Shown here piece after piece: positions 50,727 to 59,481 of a stretch of DNA of 64,000 bases; the first letter of the stretch is position 1; every line of letters begins with the position of its first letter. The notes beneath the pieces were generated by a model. It was given only the letters and a program-made list of their open reading frames with translations, ran no database searches and had not been told where the DNA came from. The translations under genes and the position numbers were made by a program. The stretch comes from Microbacterium fluvii (lineage in GTDB: Bacteria > Actinomycetota > Actinomycetes > Actinomycetales > Microbacteriaceae): assembly GCF_025515205.1 (NCBI RefSeq), contig NZ_JAOPFX010000001.1:186001-250000 (forward strand), read 5' to 3'.

Positions 50727-52294
50727 ACCGAACGACCGACGTCCTCGTGATCGGGGGAGGTGGCGCCGGGCTCTCCGCGGCGATCTCTGCTGCGACCTCG
50801 GGTGCGACCGTGACGGTGCTCGAGAAGTGCGCCAAGGTGGGCGGAAGCACCGGCATGTCGGTGGGAAGCTTCACCGCCTCGAACACGGCCTACCAGTACC
50901 GGGCAGGCGTGAACGACTCGATCGAGATGTTCATCGATGACATGGTGACCGCCAACGGCCCCGACGAACAGCGCGAGAACGTCGCGCTGCGCCGCGTGCT
51001 CGCCGAGAACGCGGGTCCGACGCTCGAGTGGCTGTCGAGCATCGGGGTGCAGTTCCTCGGCCCGACGCCGGAGCCCCCGTACGAGAAGCCCCGCATGCAC
51101 AACGTGCTGCCGAACTCCTCCGCCTACGTCGGTGCGCTCACCCGGGAGGCTCGCAAGCGGGGAGTGCGCATCATCACCGACGCGCGAGTGGAGCGACTGC
51201 TGCAGAACGCGCAGGGTGAGATCGTGGGTGCCCGTGCGGCGGGTGTCGAGTATTTCGGTCGCCGAGCCGTCGTGCTGGCGACAGGAGACTACTCGGCGGC
51301 GGCAGATCTCAAGGCGGCCTATGTGGGAGAGGATGCTGCGCGGGTCGCCCCCGTGAATCCGAACAACACCGGCGACGGCTTCCGTCTGGCCAGCGATGTC
51401 GGCGGAGTCATGCTGCAGATGGACCGGCTCTATGAGGGGCTGCGGTTCGCGCCGGGCAGATTCCCCGATCCGATCAAGCTGCTGCCGTCGCATCCCGCCG
51501 TCTCGCGCGTCGTGCGGTTCTTCGCGGAGCGACTGCCCAAGAAGCTCCTCGGCGTCGTGCTGCGCGGCGCGCTCACGAGCTGGGTCGGCCCCAACAACAC
51601 GATGTACGCCGCGGGCGCGATTCTCGTCGACGAGACGGGCAGGAGGGTGGCCAACGAAGACTCCGACAAGCTGCTCGCCCGAGGCGTTGCCGCCGGCAGC
51701 GGGCAGGGCTTCATGGTGTTCGACGAGGCTCTCGCGCAGCGCTTCTCGGCCTGGCCCAACCCGGTGTCGACGTTCCCGGGCGTCGCCTACGCGTACGTGC
51801 AGGACTATGCCCGCTACCGCCCCGACATGTTCCACAAGGCAGACACGCTCGAAGCGCTCGCGCAGAAGTGCGGAATGGATGCGGCGGCCCTCGCCGACAC
51901 CGTCCGGCGCTTCCGCGCCGCCACCGAGGCAGGGACCGATCCCGACTTCGGTCGCACCCGGTTCGGCAGCGGCATCGGCGAGGGGCCGTACTACGCCTTG
52001 GGCCCGATGGGCGCCTACATCACGCTGGCCGACGGCGGTCTGGCGGTCGACACGACGCTGCGGGTGACGACTCCGGAGGGCGACGTGATCCCCGGGCTGT
52101 TCGCGGCAGGATCGACGGGCCAGGGTGGGCTGCAGCTGCTCAACCACGGCCTGCACATCGGCTGGGCGATGGTGTCGGGCCGTATCGCGGGGCGCAACGC
52201 GGCCCATGCTGAGCCGCGCGACGACCTCGCTGTCGTCGGGGGCGCGGGCTCGGCGCTCGAGACTCCGGTCGCGGAACTGAGCTTCCTCCCCTAG
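50723..52294 (+). CDS. FAD-dependent dehydrogenase 3
   Basis: 523 residues, ATG overlapping the previous stop by 4 bases. FAD motif GGGGAGLSAAISAA, EKCAKVGGSTGMSVG, C-terminal GLFAAGSTGQGGLQLLNHGLHIGWAMVSGRIAG. It is the longest of the three, with an extra segment around residues 200-300 that includes a basic PKKLLG part. It ends the operon; a nine-base C run follows about 25 bases later. Confidence 0.87.
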   Translation: MNRTTDVLVIGGGGAGLSAAISAATSGATVTVLEKCAKVGGSTGMSVGSFTASNTAYQYRAGVNDSIEMFIDDMVTANGPDEQRENVALRRVLAENAGPTLEWLSSIGVQFLGPTPEPPYEKPRMHNVLPNSSAYVGALTREARKRGVRIITDARVERLLQNAQGEIVGARAAGVEYFGRRAVVLATGDYSAAADLKAAYVGEDAARVAPVNPNNTGDGFRLASDVGGVMLQMDRLYEGLRFAPGRFPDPIKLLPSHPAVSRVVRFFAERLPKKLLGVVLRGALTSWVGPNNTMYAAGAILVDETGRRVANEDSDKLLARGVAAGSGQGFMVFDEALAQRFSAWPNPVSTFPGVAYAYVQDYARYRPDMFHKADTLEALAQKCGMDAAALADTVRRFRAATEAGTDPDFGRTRFGSGIGEGPYYALGPMGAYITLADGGLAVDTTLRVTTPEGDVIPGLFAAGSTGQGGLQLLNHGLHIGWAMVSGRIAGRNAAHAEPRDDLAVVGGAGSALETPVAELSFLP

Positions 52295-52388
52295 CGCGCT
52301 GATGTCGCCCCACAGGGATCCCCCCCCCAGTCTTTCTTGCGCTGACCGGTCGGGGCCGTCGGCGGCGCCTGCCGCTAGCATCACTGGC

Positions 52389-52913
52389 ATGAGCGATGCG
52401 GTCGCTGTGGCGCTGATCACGAGTGCGTTGGCATTGGCAGGCACGTTGGGTGTGGCGTGGGTGCAGTCGTTCTCGGGATCGAAGCGTCTCGAGCAGCAAG
52501 TGAATGCCTTGAAGACGCTAGCTCCGCTCGTCGAGCGGAATCTGCCGAGCACCCGAGAGGCCTACGAGAGCGTCGCCCGCCAGATCGTGCGCAAGCATCG
52601 CGTGAGGCCATGGTGGAAGCGGATCTTCTACGTCATCGTCACGTTGGCGGCGGCCATGACGGCGATCTGGCTGGCAACGCGGTTCGGACGCTTTCTTGAT
52701 CAAGCGAACCTGACGCCGGGCGCGAAGGACGGAAGCGGGTATGCGCTAGAGGTATCGCTCTACGTCATCGGTGTTGCTGCGCTCGCCGGCGCGACCGTCG
52801 CAGCGGCCTCGCGCGCACTGTTCGCTCGCTACGAGCAAGCACCGTGGTCAGGCTGGGTGGAGAGGTTGCTCACCCAGTGGAAGAGTCGACGACTCGCGCA
52901 ACTTGGTGAGTGA
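52389..52913 (+). CDS. Small membrane protein of unknown function
   Basis: 174 residues with three hydrophobic segments (residues about 5-22, 75-95 and 115-135) and basic linkers. No family was recognised. ATG 52389 is chosen because the hydrophobic start and a normal composition begin there; an upstream GTG frame would add a low-complexity Pro-Ser stretch. It lies between the flavoprotein operon and the ugd fragment and belongs clearly to neither. Confidence 0.55.
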   Translation: MSDAVAVALITSALALAGTLGVAWVQSFSGSKRLEQQVNALKTLAPLVERNLPSTREAYESVARQIVRKHRVRPWWKRIFYVIVTLAAAMTAIWLATRFGRFLDQANLTPGAKDGSGYALEVSLYVIGVAALAGATVAAASRALFARYEQAPWSGWVERLLTQWKSRRLAQLGE

Positions 52914-52949
52914 CAGCGGGTACGACTGAAACTGGCGTCGCCGTTCGAC

Positions 52950-53343
52950 CTACGGCCGCCCCATCCCGAGGTACTCCCAGCCGGCGGCACACCGAGCAGC
53001 GGCGTCGAGGCAGTTGCGCCCGTCGACGATCACACGGCCGGTCGCGAGCGATGCAGCGTGTTCGGGCGAGAGCTCGCGGCGATACTCGTCCCACTCGGTG
53101 ACGACGATCACGGCATCCGCGCCGCGCAGGGCCTCGTCGCGGTCGGCGACGTAGTTCAACTGCGGATGCAGCCTCTCGGCGTTGCCGAGCGCCTCGGGGT
53201 CGGTGATGGTCACCCAGGCGCCGAGGCCGTGCAGACGCACGGCCACGTCGAGCGCGGGGGAGTCGCGGATGTCGTCGGAGTGCGGCTTGAACGCGGCACC
53301 GAGCACGGTGACGTTCTTCTTGAACACCGAACCGCCCGTGTTG
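52950..53343 (-). pseudogene. Truncated 3' copy of UDP-glucose dehydrogenase gene
   Basis: This stretch encodes only the last 130 or so residues of UDP-glucose dehydrogenase and has no start of its own that would give a full domain set; the cofactor-binding half and the active-site Cys are missing. From 53035 to 53333 it is base-identical to 55049-55347 of the intact gene, while the last 85 bases before the stop (52950-53034) differ at a number of positions. It is the remains of an older or incoming allele, left when the polymerase segment was placed beside the intact gene. Confidence 0.85.
53035..53333. repeat. 299-bp direct repeat, copy A
   Basis: It is identical to 55049-55347 (distance 2014 bases), in the same orientation. 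The two copies flank the polymerase gene at 53647-54867 and could recombine to delete it. Confidence 0.9.
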
Positions 53344-53646
53344 TCGCGGGTTAGTGACGACTGAGGGAGGCCTCGCGACTGCACTGGCACAGAGTCGCAA
53401 CAAACGCGGCACTGCCTGCGGGAGACCTACGGACGGTGTGCGCGCCCACGTGCATCGGGATCGGCTCGGTGATCGACGGGTCGCTCAGCTAGTCGTTCAG
53501 CCTGACGAGTACGCCGCGCTGGCAGATTGCCGGATTACGCGCGCCGACGTCCCTCTCGGAATGGGTCACCGCGTCTGCCGCCACTCTTTATCGAACACAG
53601 GAGGCAGGCCGGATCCCGAGGAAACCCTCTGCGATACCATTTGCCA
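53344..53646. other. Intergenic stretch without recognised gene
   Basis: About 303 bases between the ugd fragment and the polymerase gene. Short open frames are present but none has family resemblance or a ribosome site. It probably holds the promoter of the polymerase gene and the debris of the recombination joint. Confidence 0.5.
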
Positions 53647-54867
53647 ATGACTGTCCTCGCGAGCCCGTACTTGCGTGTGCGGGATCCGCGAGTCGCCCCC
53701 ACTTCCTTCCAAATCGGGACGCACTCGGCGATCGTGGTGGCAGCGCTCTTCGTGTTGCAGTTCCCCCAGTTCCTCACCGGCAATCAGTCGATGATGATCA
53801 TGGGAGCCTTGCTTGCGCTCTCCTTGCTCTCCTGGCCGCGGACACACCCCCTGATGGGGCCGTTCATCGGTCTGGTCGTCTTGGCCGCGTTCTCCAGTCT
53901 GTGGTCGGAGCACCCTAGCTCGGCGCTCACAGGGGCCCTCCAGTTCGCGATCGTCGCGTCGAGCGGAATCGCTGTCGGGGCTGCGCTAAATCTCAACCGG
54001 ATCCTGCAGATCACGTCTCGGACTGCCGGCGCGATCGCTCTGCTATCCCTCGTGCTGGCACAGGTTGCCCCGCACATCGCCATCCACTCCGGCCCTGCTT
54101 ACTCTGGGACGCTCCAGGGCATCTTCATCTCCAAGAACTCGCTGGCGATCGTCGTGATCTTTGGCGCCGTGTCGACTCTGTTTCTGAGATGGCCACGGAC
54201 GCGCGACAAGTGGGAGTTCACGCTCCTGTGGGCGGTGTTCCTGATCACGCTGGTGCAGACCGATTCGGCGACGGCAGACCTGATCCTCGCGGTGGTTGTG
54301 GTGCTTCGGATCTGCCTCGCAGGCTGGCTCAAGATGTCCGGAACGGTCCGCGCTGCGACAGTGGCGCTACTCCTCGTGCCGGTCATCGTCATCGCGCTAT
54401 CGAGCTGGGCGATCTACACCGGAACCCTGGGGCTCCTGGGCCGTGACACCACGCTGACCGGCCGGACCGACATCTGGGAAGCGGCGGTGCTGGCCTGGCA
54501 GACCCGACCCTGGCTGGGGGTCGGATGGGGATCGTTCTCGTCCGACTCGACGCTGGCAGCGATCCAAGAGGGGCTCTACGGATGGGTCCGGGATCACGCG
54601 CACAACGGCTTCATCCAAGTCCTAACGGAGCTCGGTCTCGTCGGAATCATCGTGCTCGCGTGGACCCTTCTGCTCATCCTGGCCCGCAGCCTTCGGGCTA
54701 TCAGTCACACACGGACGCTGATCGCAGGATGGCCGATCGCGGTCTTCGCGACGTTCGTGATGCACAACGCCGCCGAACAGTCGATGCGCCTGTTGCCGCT
54801 GTTCATGCTCGCGGTCGCAGCTGCGGCCGCGGTGCGTGTTAGCGGGCCGCAGCCGAACATCGAGTGA
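53647..54867 (+). CDS. O-antigen ligase/polymerase-like membrane protein (Wzy/WaaL type)
   Basis: 406 residues, about ten to twelve membrane helices. The Wzy_C-type outer loop is visible: LLGRDTTLTGRTDIWEAAVLAWQTRPWLGVGWGSF, and then HAHNGFIQVLTELGLVG, with conserved Arg, His and Asn. It joins or ligates oligosaccharide units on the outside of the membrane. ATG 53647 gives a normal N-terminus. It is bracketed by direct repeats of the ugd gene and is transcribed opposite to ugd, suggesting it came in as a cassette. Confidence 0.85.
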   Translation: MTVLASPYLRVRDPRVAPTSFQIGTHSAIVVAALFVLQFPQFLTGNQSMMIMGALLALSLLSWPRTHPLMGPFIGLVVLAAFSSLWSEHPSSALTGALQFAIVASSGIAVGAALNLNRILQITSRTAGAIALLSLVLAQVAPHIAIHSGPAYSGTLQGIFISKNSLAIVVIFGAVSTLFLRWPRTRDKWEFTLLWAVFLITLVQTDSATADLILAVVVVLRICLAGWLKMSGTVRAATVALLLVPVIVIALSSWAIYTGTLGLLGRDTTLTGRTDIWEAAVLAWQTRPWLGVGWGSFSSDSTLAAIQEGLYGWVRDHAHNGFIQVLTELGLVGIIVLAWTLLLILARSLRAISHTRTLIAGWPIAVFATFVMHNAAEQSMRLLPLFMLAVAAAAAVRVSGPQPNIE

Positions 54868-54963
54868 CCAATTGAGAGCAGGTCGAACTTACGCGAGCTT
54901 CCTATGGCGCGTGCGCGTCGGCAAGATGAGATCCCGGGCAGGCCGTGCTGAATAGGTAGGCGA

Positions 54964-56274
54964 CTACGGTCGACCCATTCCGAGGTATTCCCACCCGGCG
55001 GCGCGCCAGGCGGAGGCGTCGAGGCAGTTGCGGCCGTCGACGATTACGCGGCCGGTCGCGAGCGATGCAGCGTGTTCGGGCGAGAGCTCGCGGCGATACT
55101 CGTCCCACTCGGTGACGACGATCACGGCATCCGCGCCGCGCAGGGCCTCGTCGCGGTCGGCGACGTAGTTCAACTGCGGATGCAGCCTCTCGGCGTTGCC
55201 GAGCGCCTCGGGGTCGGTGATGGTCACCCAGGCGCCGAGGCCGTGCAGACGCACGGCCACGTCGAGCGCGGGGGAGTCGCGGATGTCGTCGGAGTGCGGC
55301 TTGAACGCGGCACCGAGCACGGTGACGTTCTTCTTGAACACCGAACCACCCAGGCCCTCAACGACGAGGTCAACAGCGCGGTCGCGGCGGCGCAGGTTGA
55401 TGTTGTCGACTTCGCGCAGGAACGCGACCGACTCTCCTCGGCCGAGCTCTTCGGCCCGGGCCGAGAACGCTCGGATGTCTTTAGGCAGGCAACCGCCGCC
55501 GAACCCGATGCCGGCGCCGAGGAATCGGCGGCCGATGCGGGCGTCGTGGCCGATCGCGTCGGCGAGGGTCGTGACGTCGGCTCCGGTGACCTCGGCGATC
55601 TCGGCCATCGCGTTGATGAACGAGATCTTGGTGGCCAAGAACGCGTTCGCGGCGACCTTCACGAGCTCCGCCGTAGCGAGGTCGGTGACGATGAACGGCG
55701 TGCCTTTCGCGATCGCCGGGTGGTACACCTCCCGCAGCACCTCGGCCGCCTGCTCGCCCTCAGCACCGGCGGGCACTCCTGCGACCAGGCGGTCGGGATC
55801 GATCGTGTCTTTGACGGCGAAGCCTTCGCGCAAGAACTCGGGGTTCCACACGAGCGTTGCGCCGGTCGGCGTGACTCGCTCCGCGAGCGCCGCGGCAGTG
55901 CCGACGGGAACCGTCGACTTGCCGGCGACGATGTCACCGTCGGAGAGGAACGGCAGCAGGCCATCGACCGCCGCGTTCACATAGGTGAGGTCTGCCGCGT
56001 AGCCGTCCTTCTGCTGCGGAGTTCCGACGCCAACGAAGTGCACCTTCGCCCCGTGCGCCTCAGCCATGTCGGTCGTGAACTGCAGCCGGCCGGACGCGAT
56101 GCCGGCCGCGAGGATTTCTTGCAGCCCGGGCTCGAAGAACGGCGCTTCGCCCTTCGAAAGCGCCTCGATCTTCCGCTGGTCGACGTCGATGCCGACGACG
56201 TCATGGCCGATCGACGCCATAGCGGCCGCGTGCACGGCTCCGAGGTAGCCGCAGCCGATGACAGAAAGACGCAC
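54964..56274 (-). CDS. ugd: UDP-glucose 6-dehydrogenase
   Basis: 436 residues, full length. NAD site GCGYLG at the N-terminus, the catalytic Cys in FGGGCLPKDIRAF, and the C-terminal UDP-binding domain with FKPHSDDIRDSPALDVA. It makes UDP-glucuronic acid for an acidic polysaccharide. The GTG start follows GGAGG. Its 3' 386 bases are duplicated as a fragment at 52950-53343. Same strand as fcl and gmd, with a 131-base gap before them. Confidence 0.94.
   Translation of the reverse strand: MRLSVIGCGYLGAVHAAAMASIGHDVVGIDVDQRKIEALSKGEAPFFEPGLQEILAAGIASGRLQFTTDMAEAHGAKVHFVGVGTPQQKDGYAADLTYVNAAVDGLLPFLSDGDIVAGKSTVPVGTAAALAERVTPTGATLVWNPEFLREGFAVKDTIDPDRLVAGVPAGAEGEQAAEVLREVYHPAIAKGTPFIVTDLATAELVKVAANAFLATKISFINAMAEIAEVTGADVTTLADAIGHDARIGRRFLGAGIGFGGGCLPKDIRAFSARAEELGRGESVAFLREVDNINLRRRDRAVDLVVEGLGGSVFKKNVTVLGAAFKPHSDDIRDSPALDVAVRLHGLGAWVTITDPEALGNAERLHPQLNYVADRDEALRGADAVIVVTEWDEYRRELSPEHAASLATGRVIVDGRNCLDASAWRAAGWEYLGMGRP
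55049..55347. repeat. 299-bp direct repeat, copy B
   Basis: It lies within the intact ugd gene and is identical to 53035-53333. Confidence 0.9.
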
Positions 56275-56405
56275 TGGTGCCTCCGGGAGAAGGGATGGTT
56301 AATTGCTAGCGGGGCACGTCATCGGGAGCCAGCCTCCCCATCACCCTAGAGGATCTGGTTGCCCTCCACGCTGACCGCCCTCGCGTTGGTGGGAACGGGC
56401 GCGCC

Positions 56406-57386
56406 CTACTGGCGCAGCGCCTCGACATTGTCGCGGTACCAGGCGACCGTGCGTTGAAGTCCCTCTTCGAGCGAGATCTTCGCAGTCCACCCCGCCTCAG
56501 CAAGCTTCGACACATCCAGCAGCTTCTGGGGCGTTCCATCGGGCTTCGTGGTGTCCCACTCGGTCTCGCCCCCGAACCCTGTGACGCTGGCGATGGTCTC
56601 GGCGATCTCGCGGATCGTCACATCCGATCCCGTGCCGACGTTGACCTGCTCGGGGCCGTCGTAGTGCTCCATGAGGTGCAGCACCGCATCAGCCATGTCG
56701 TCCGAGTGCAAGAACTCGCGCCTGGGGGTTCCGGTGCCCCAGTTCGTGACTGAGCCCGCGCCGGAAGTTGACGCCTCGTCATACCGACGAATGAGCGCCG
56801 GCAGTACGTGTGAACCCGTGGGTGAGAAGTTGTCGTTCGGGCCGTAGAGGTTCGTCGGCATCGCCGAGATCCACGGCAGGCCGTATTGGCGGCGCACAGC
56901 CTGAGTCTGGAGGATGCCGGCGATCTTGGCGATCGCATACGCGTCGTTCGTGGGTTCGAGATGCCCGGTCAGAAGTGAGTCTTCTCGAATGGGCTGGTCG
57001 GCGAGCTTGGGATAGATGCACGACGAGCCGAGAAACGCGACTCGTTCCACATCGTTCGCGAGCGCAGCGTCGAGCACGTTCGTTTGGATGCGGATGTTGT
57101 CACTCAGAAAGTCGACCGGGTAGGTGCTGTTGGCGAGGATGCCGCCGACTTTCGCCGCGGCGAGCACGACGTAACGGGGCTTGACCTCGCCGAGGTAATC
57201 GAAAACCGCCTCGCGATTCTTAAGGTCGAGCTCGGCGGAGGTCTTGCCGACGACGTTCGTGAAGCCCTCGGCTTCGAGCTTGCGGACGATCGCAGAGCCG
57301 ACGAGTCCGCGGTGGCCGGCTACATAGAAGGTGGCATCCCGGTCGAGCTCGGCGGGGGTGTAATCGAGTCCGTCCGAAGCAGTCAT
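56406..57386 (-). CDS. fcl: GDP-L-fucose synthase
   Basis: 326 residues, extended SDR. NADP site GHRGLVGSA and the catalytic set SSCIYP and YAIAKIAG are intact; [23 protein letters not shown] is a strong family mark. It epimerises and reduces GDP-4-keto-6-deoxymannose to GDP-L-fucose. The ATG at 57386 overlaps the gmd stop by 4 bases, so both steps of the pathway are co-translated. The product feeds the GT11 fucosyltransferase encoded just beyond gmd. Confidence 0.94.
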   Translation of the reverse strand: MTASDGLDYTPAELDRDATFYVAGHRGLVGSAIVRKLEAEGFTNVVGKTSAELDLKNREAVFDYLGEVKPRYVVLAAAKVGGILANSTYPVDFLSDNIRIQTNVLDAALANDVERVAFLGSSCIYPKLADQPIREDSLLTGHLEPTNDAYAIAKIAGILQTQAVRRQYGLPWISAMPTNLYGPNDNFSPTGSHVLPALIRRYDEASTSGAGSVTNWGTGTPRREFLHSDDMADAVLHLMEHYDGPEQVNVGTGSDVTIREIAETIASVTGFGGETEWDTTKPDGTPQKLLDVSKLAEAGWTAKISLEEGLQRTVAWYRDNVEALRQ

Positions 57387-58423
57387 GCCACCGACCACGC
57401 CGGCAGCTTCACCGAGTCGATCCAGCCCGGCCCCTGCTCGAGAGCCTCGATGTCTGCGTCGACCATGAGTGTCGCGAGCGCGGCGCCGTCGATGGTGGGA
57501 GTCCAGCCCAGAGTCTCCTGTGCCTTCGTGGAGTCGCCGATGAGGGCGTCCACCTCGGTCGGGCGCAGGTAGCGCTCGTCGAACTTGACGAACTCCTGCC
57601 ACTCGAGTCCGACGTGGCCGAACGAGGCCTCGAGGAAGTCCTTGATCGTGTAACCAACCCCCGTTGCGAGCACGAAGTCGTCGGGTTCGTCTGCCTGCAG
57701 CATCCGCCACATGCCCTCGACGTACTCGGCGGCGTAGCCCCAGTCGCGAATGGAGTCGAGGTTGCCGAGGTAAAGATCCTTCTGCACGCCGGCCCTGATG
57801 CGGGCGACGGCGCGGGTGATCTTGCGGGTGACGAAGGTCTCGCCGCGGCGGGGCGATTCGTGGTTGAACAGGATGCCGTTGGTGGCGAACAGCCCGTAGG
57901 CCTCGCGGTAGTTCTTGGTGATCCAGAAGCTGTAGAGCTTGGCCGCCGCGTAGGGCGAGCGCGGGTAAAACGGGGTGGTCTCTGACTGCGGGGGCGGGGT
58001 CGCGCCGTACAGCTCCGACGACGACGCCTGGTAGAACCGCGTCTCGATGCCCGACATCCGCACTGCTTCGAGCAGGCGGATGGTCCCGGTGCCGGTGGTG
58101 TCGGCGGTGTGCTCGGGTTCGTCGAACGAGACCCGCACGTGCGACTGCGCGGCGAGGTTGTAGACCTCATCGGGGTTGATCTCGGCGAGCAGTGTGACAA
58201 GCCTCGCGCCATCACTCAGGTCGCCGTAGTGCAGGAAGAGCTTCGCCTCGGGGTCGTGCGGGTCGACGTACAGGTGGTCGATGCGCGAGGTGTTGAACGT
58301 AGAGGCGCGGCGGATGAGGCCGTGCACCTCGTAGCCCTTGCCGAGCAGCAGCTCTGCCAGGTACGAGCCGTCCTGGCCGGTGATGCCTGTGATCAGTGCG
58401 CGCTTTGTCAAGTCATTTCCCAT
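57383..58423 (-). CDS. gmd: GDP-mannose 4,6-dehydratase
   Basis: 346 residues. NADP site [15 protein letters not shown], the SSSELYG segment and [12 protein letters not shown] (Tyr-x-x-x-Lys) are intact; [16 protein letters not shown] is diagnostic for GMD. It converts GDP-mannose to GDP-4-keto-6-deoxymannose, the step before fcl. It is divergent from the fucosyltransferase gene over 178 bases that must hold both promoters. Confidence 0.95.
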   Translation of the reverse strand: MGNDLTKRALITGITGQDGSYLAELLLGKGYEVHGLIRRASTFNTSRIDHLYVDPHDPEAKLFLHYGDLSDGARLVTLLAEINPDEVYNLAAQSHVRVSFDEPEHTADTTGTGTIRLLEAVRMSGIETRFYQASSSELYGATPPPQSETTPFYPRSPYAAAKLYSFWITKNYREAYGLFATNGILFNHESPRRGETFVTRKITRAVARIRAGVQKDLYLGNLDSIRDWGYAAEYVEGMWRMLQADEPDDFVLATGVGYTIKDFLEASFGHVGLEWQEFVKFDERYLRPTEVDALIGDSTKAQETLGWTPTIDGAALATLMVDADIEALEQGPGWIDSVKLPAWSVA

Positions 58424-58601
58424 CTGTACGGAGGCCCCGAGACGCCCCGTCGATCCTAGAGGAGGTGTGTTTCGAGCTAATAAACGTCCCTCGCCGTGGG
58501 CAATCGAAGGCGCGAGTCAAGCCTTCAGGCGCAGGCGCCAAGCCCGGACAGCGTCCCGCGCTCCAGTACCATCGCTGTGGACATGAATCGATTGGGAGCG
58601 A

Positions 58602-59477
58602 ATGAGACCACCGCGAAAAGGGCAAACCGTGTTCGTGGAGCTCACCGGTGGTCTTGCCAATCAACTCTTCCAGTGGGCTGCGGGGAGAGTCCTCGCGGAC
58701 GAGTTCGGGGCGGACCTCCGGCTGGATACTCGCCTGGTTGATCGCCCAGATGGGCGTGGCGCGCAAGTGCAGAAGCTCGTACGTGAACAGAGGCTCCGTC
58801 GGCCGTCGGCAAGAGAGGCGAGCGCCTGGGAAGCCGTGCACTCTCACCTCCCGTCAAAGGCTGTGGGTGTGCTGAAGCGGCTCCGACGCCTCACGTACGC
58901 GGTCGGATGGTCGACCGCTCGCACGTACCGTGAGGCTAGAGCCGTCCTATCGCGCGGGAAGAGTGTGCGGCTGTCGGGCCTCTTCCAGGACGTCGCCGAA
59001 GTGATTCCCCATCGAACGGCTCTGCGGGATCGAATTGTGTTGCCCACCACGGATCATCTCGCGGACGAACCACTGTATGCGGCCGTGCATGTGCGTCGCG
59101 GGGACTACGTCGCAAATGAGAAGTACGCCGCGACCTTTGGGTCATGCTCGCCTGAGTATTACCGCGAGGGATTGATGCTCTGCAACCCCGAATACCCCGT
59201 CGTGCTGGTTACCGATGATCGTGAATGGTCTGAGCAGTTCGGGCGCACGATCGTCGGCCGTGATGTGCGCGTATCCGCGGCCGCCGATCACTTCGAGGAC
59301 TTCGCTGTTCTCAGCCGTGCATCCGACATTGTGCTTTCGAATAGCACATTCTCTTGGTGGGCAGCGTTCCTCTCGGAGGCGAGCGTTGTCGTTGCTCCAT
59401 CGCCTTGGTTCACTGACACTACGCGCGATCGAGGCCTCGTCTTGTCCGACTGGGTCGAGCTCGCGCGGGGCGCATAG
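58602..59477 (+). CDS. GT11 alpha-1,2-fucosyltransferase-like protein
   Basis: 291 residues. The GT11 pattern is plain: ELTGGLANQLFQWAAGR near the start, the HVRRGDYV motif that binds GDP-fucose, and VLSNSTFSWWAAFLSE near the end. It adds fucose to a sugar acceptor in the repeat unit. GGGAG lies before ATG 58602. Together with gmd and fcl it shows that the polysaccharide very likely contains L-fucose. It is the first gene of a rightward operon of four. Confidence 0.9.
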   Translation: MRPPRKGQTVFVELTGGLANQLFQWAAGRVLADEFGADLRLDTRLVDRPDGRGAQVQKLVREQRLRRPSAREASAWEAVHSHLPSKAVGVLKRLRRLTYAVGWSTARTYREARAVLSRGKSVRLSGLFQDVAEVIPHRTALRDRIVLPTTDHLADEPLYAAVHVRRGDYVANEKYAATFGSCSPEYYREGLMLCNPEYPVVLVTDDREWSEQFGRTIVGRDVRVSAAADHFEDFAVLSRASDIVLSNSTFSWWAAFLSEASVVVAPSPWFTDTTRDRGLVLSDWVELARGA

Positions 59478-59481
59478 ACAT

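Noticed and set aside
52950..53390. A second functional UDP-glucose dehydrogenase
   Set aside because: It lacks the NAD-binding domain and the active-site Cys; the first residues of the longest frame have no homology. It is a fragment.
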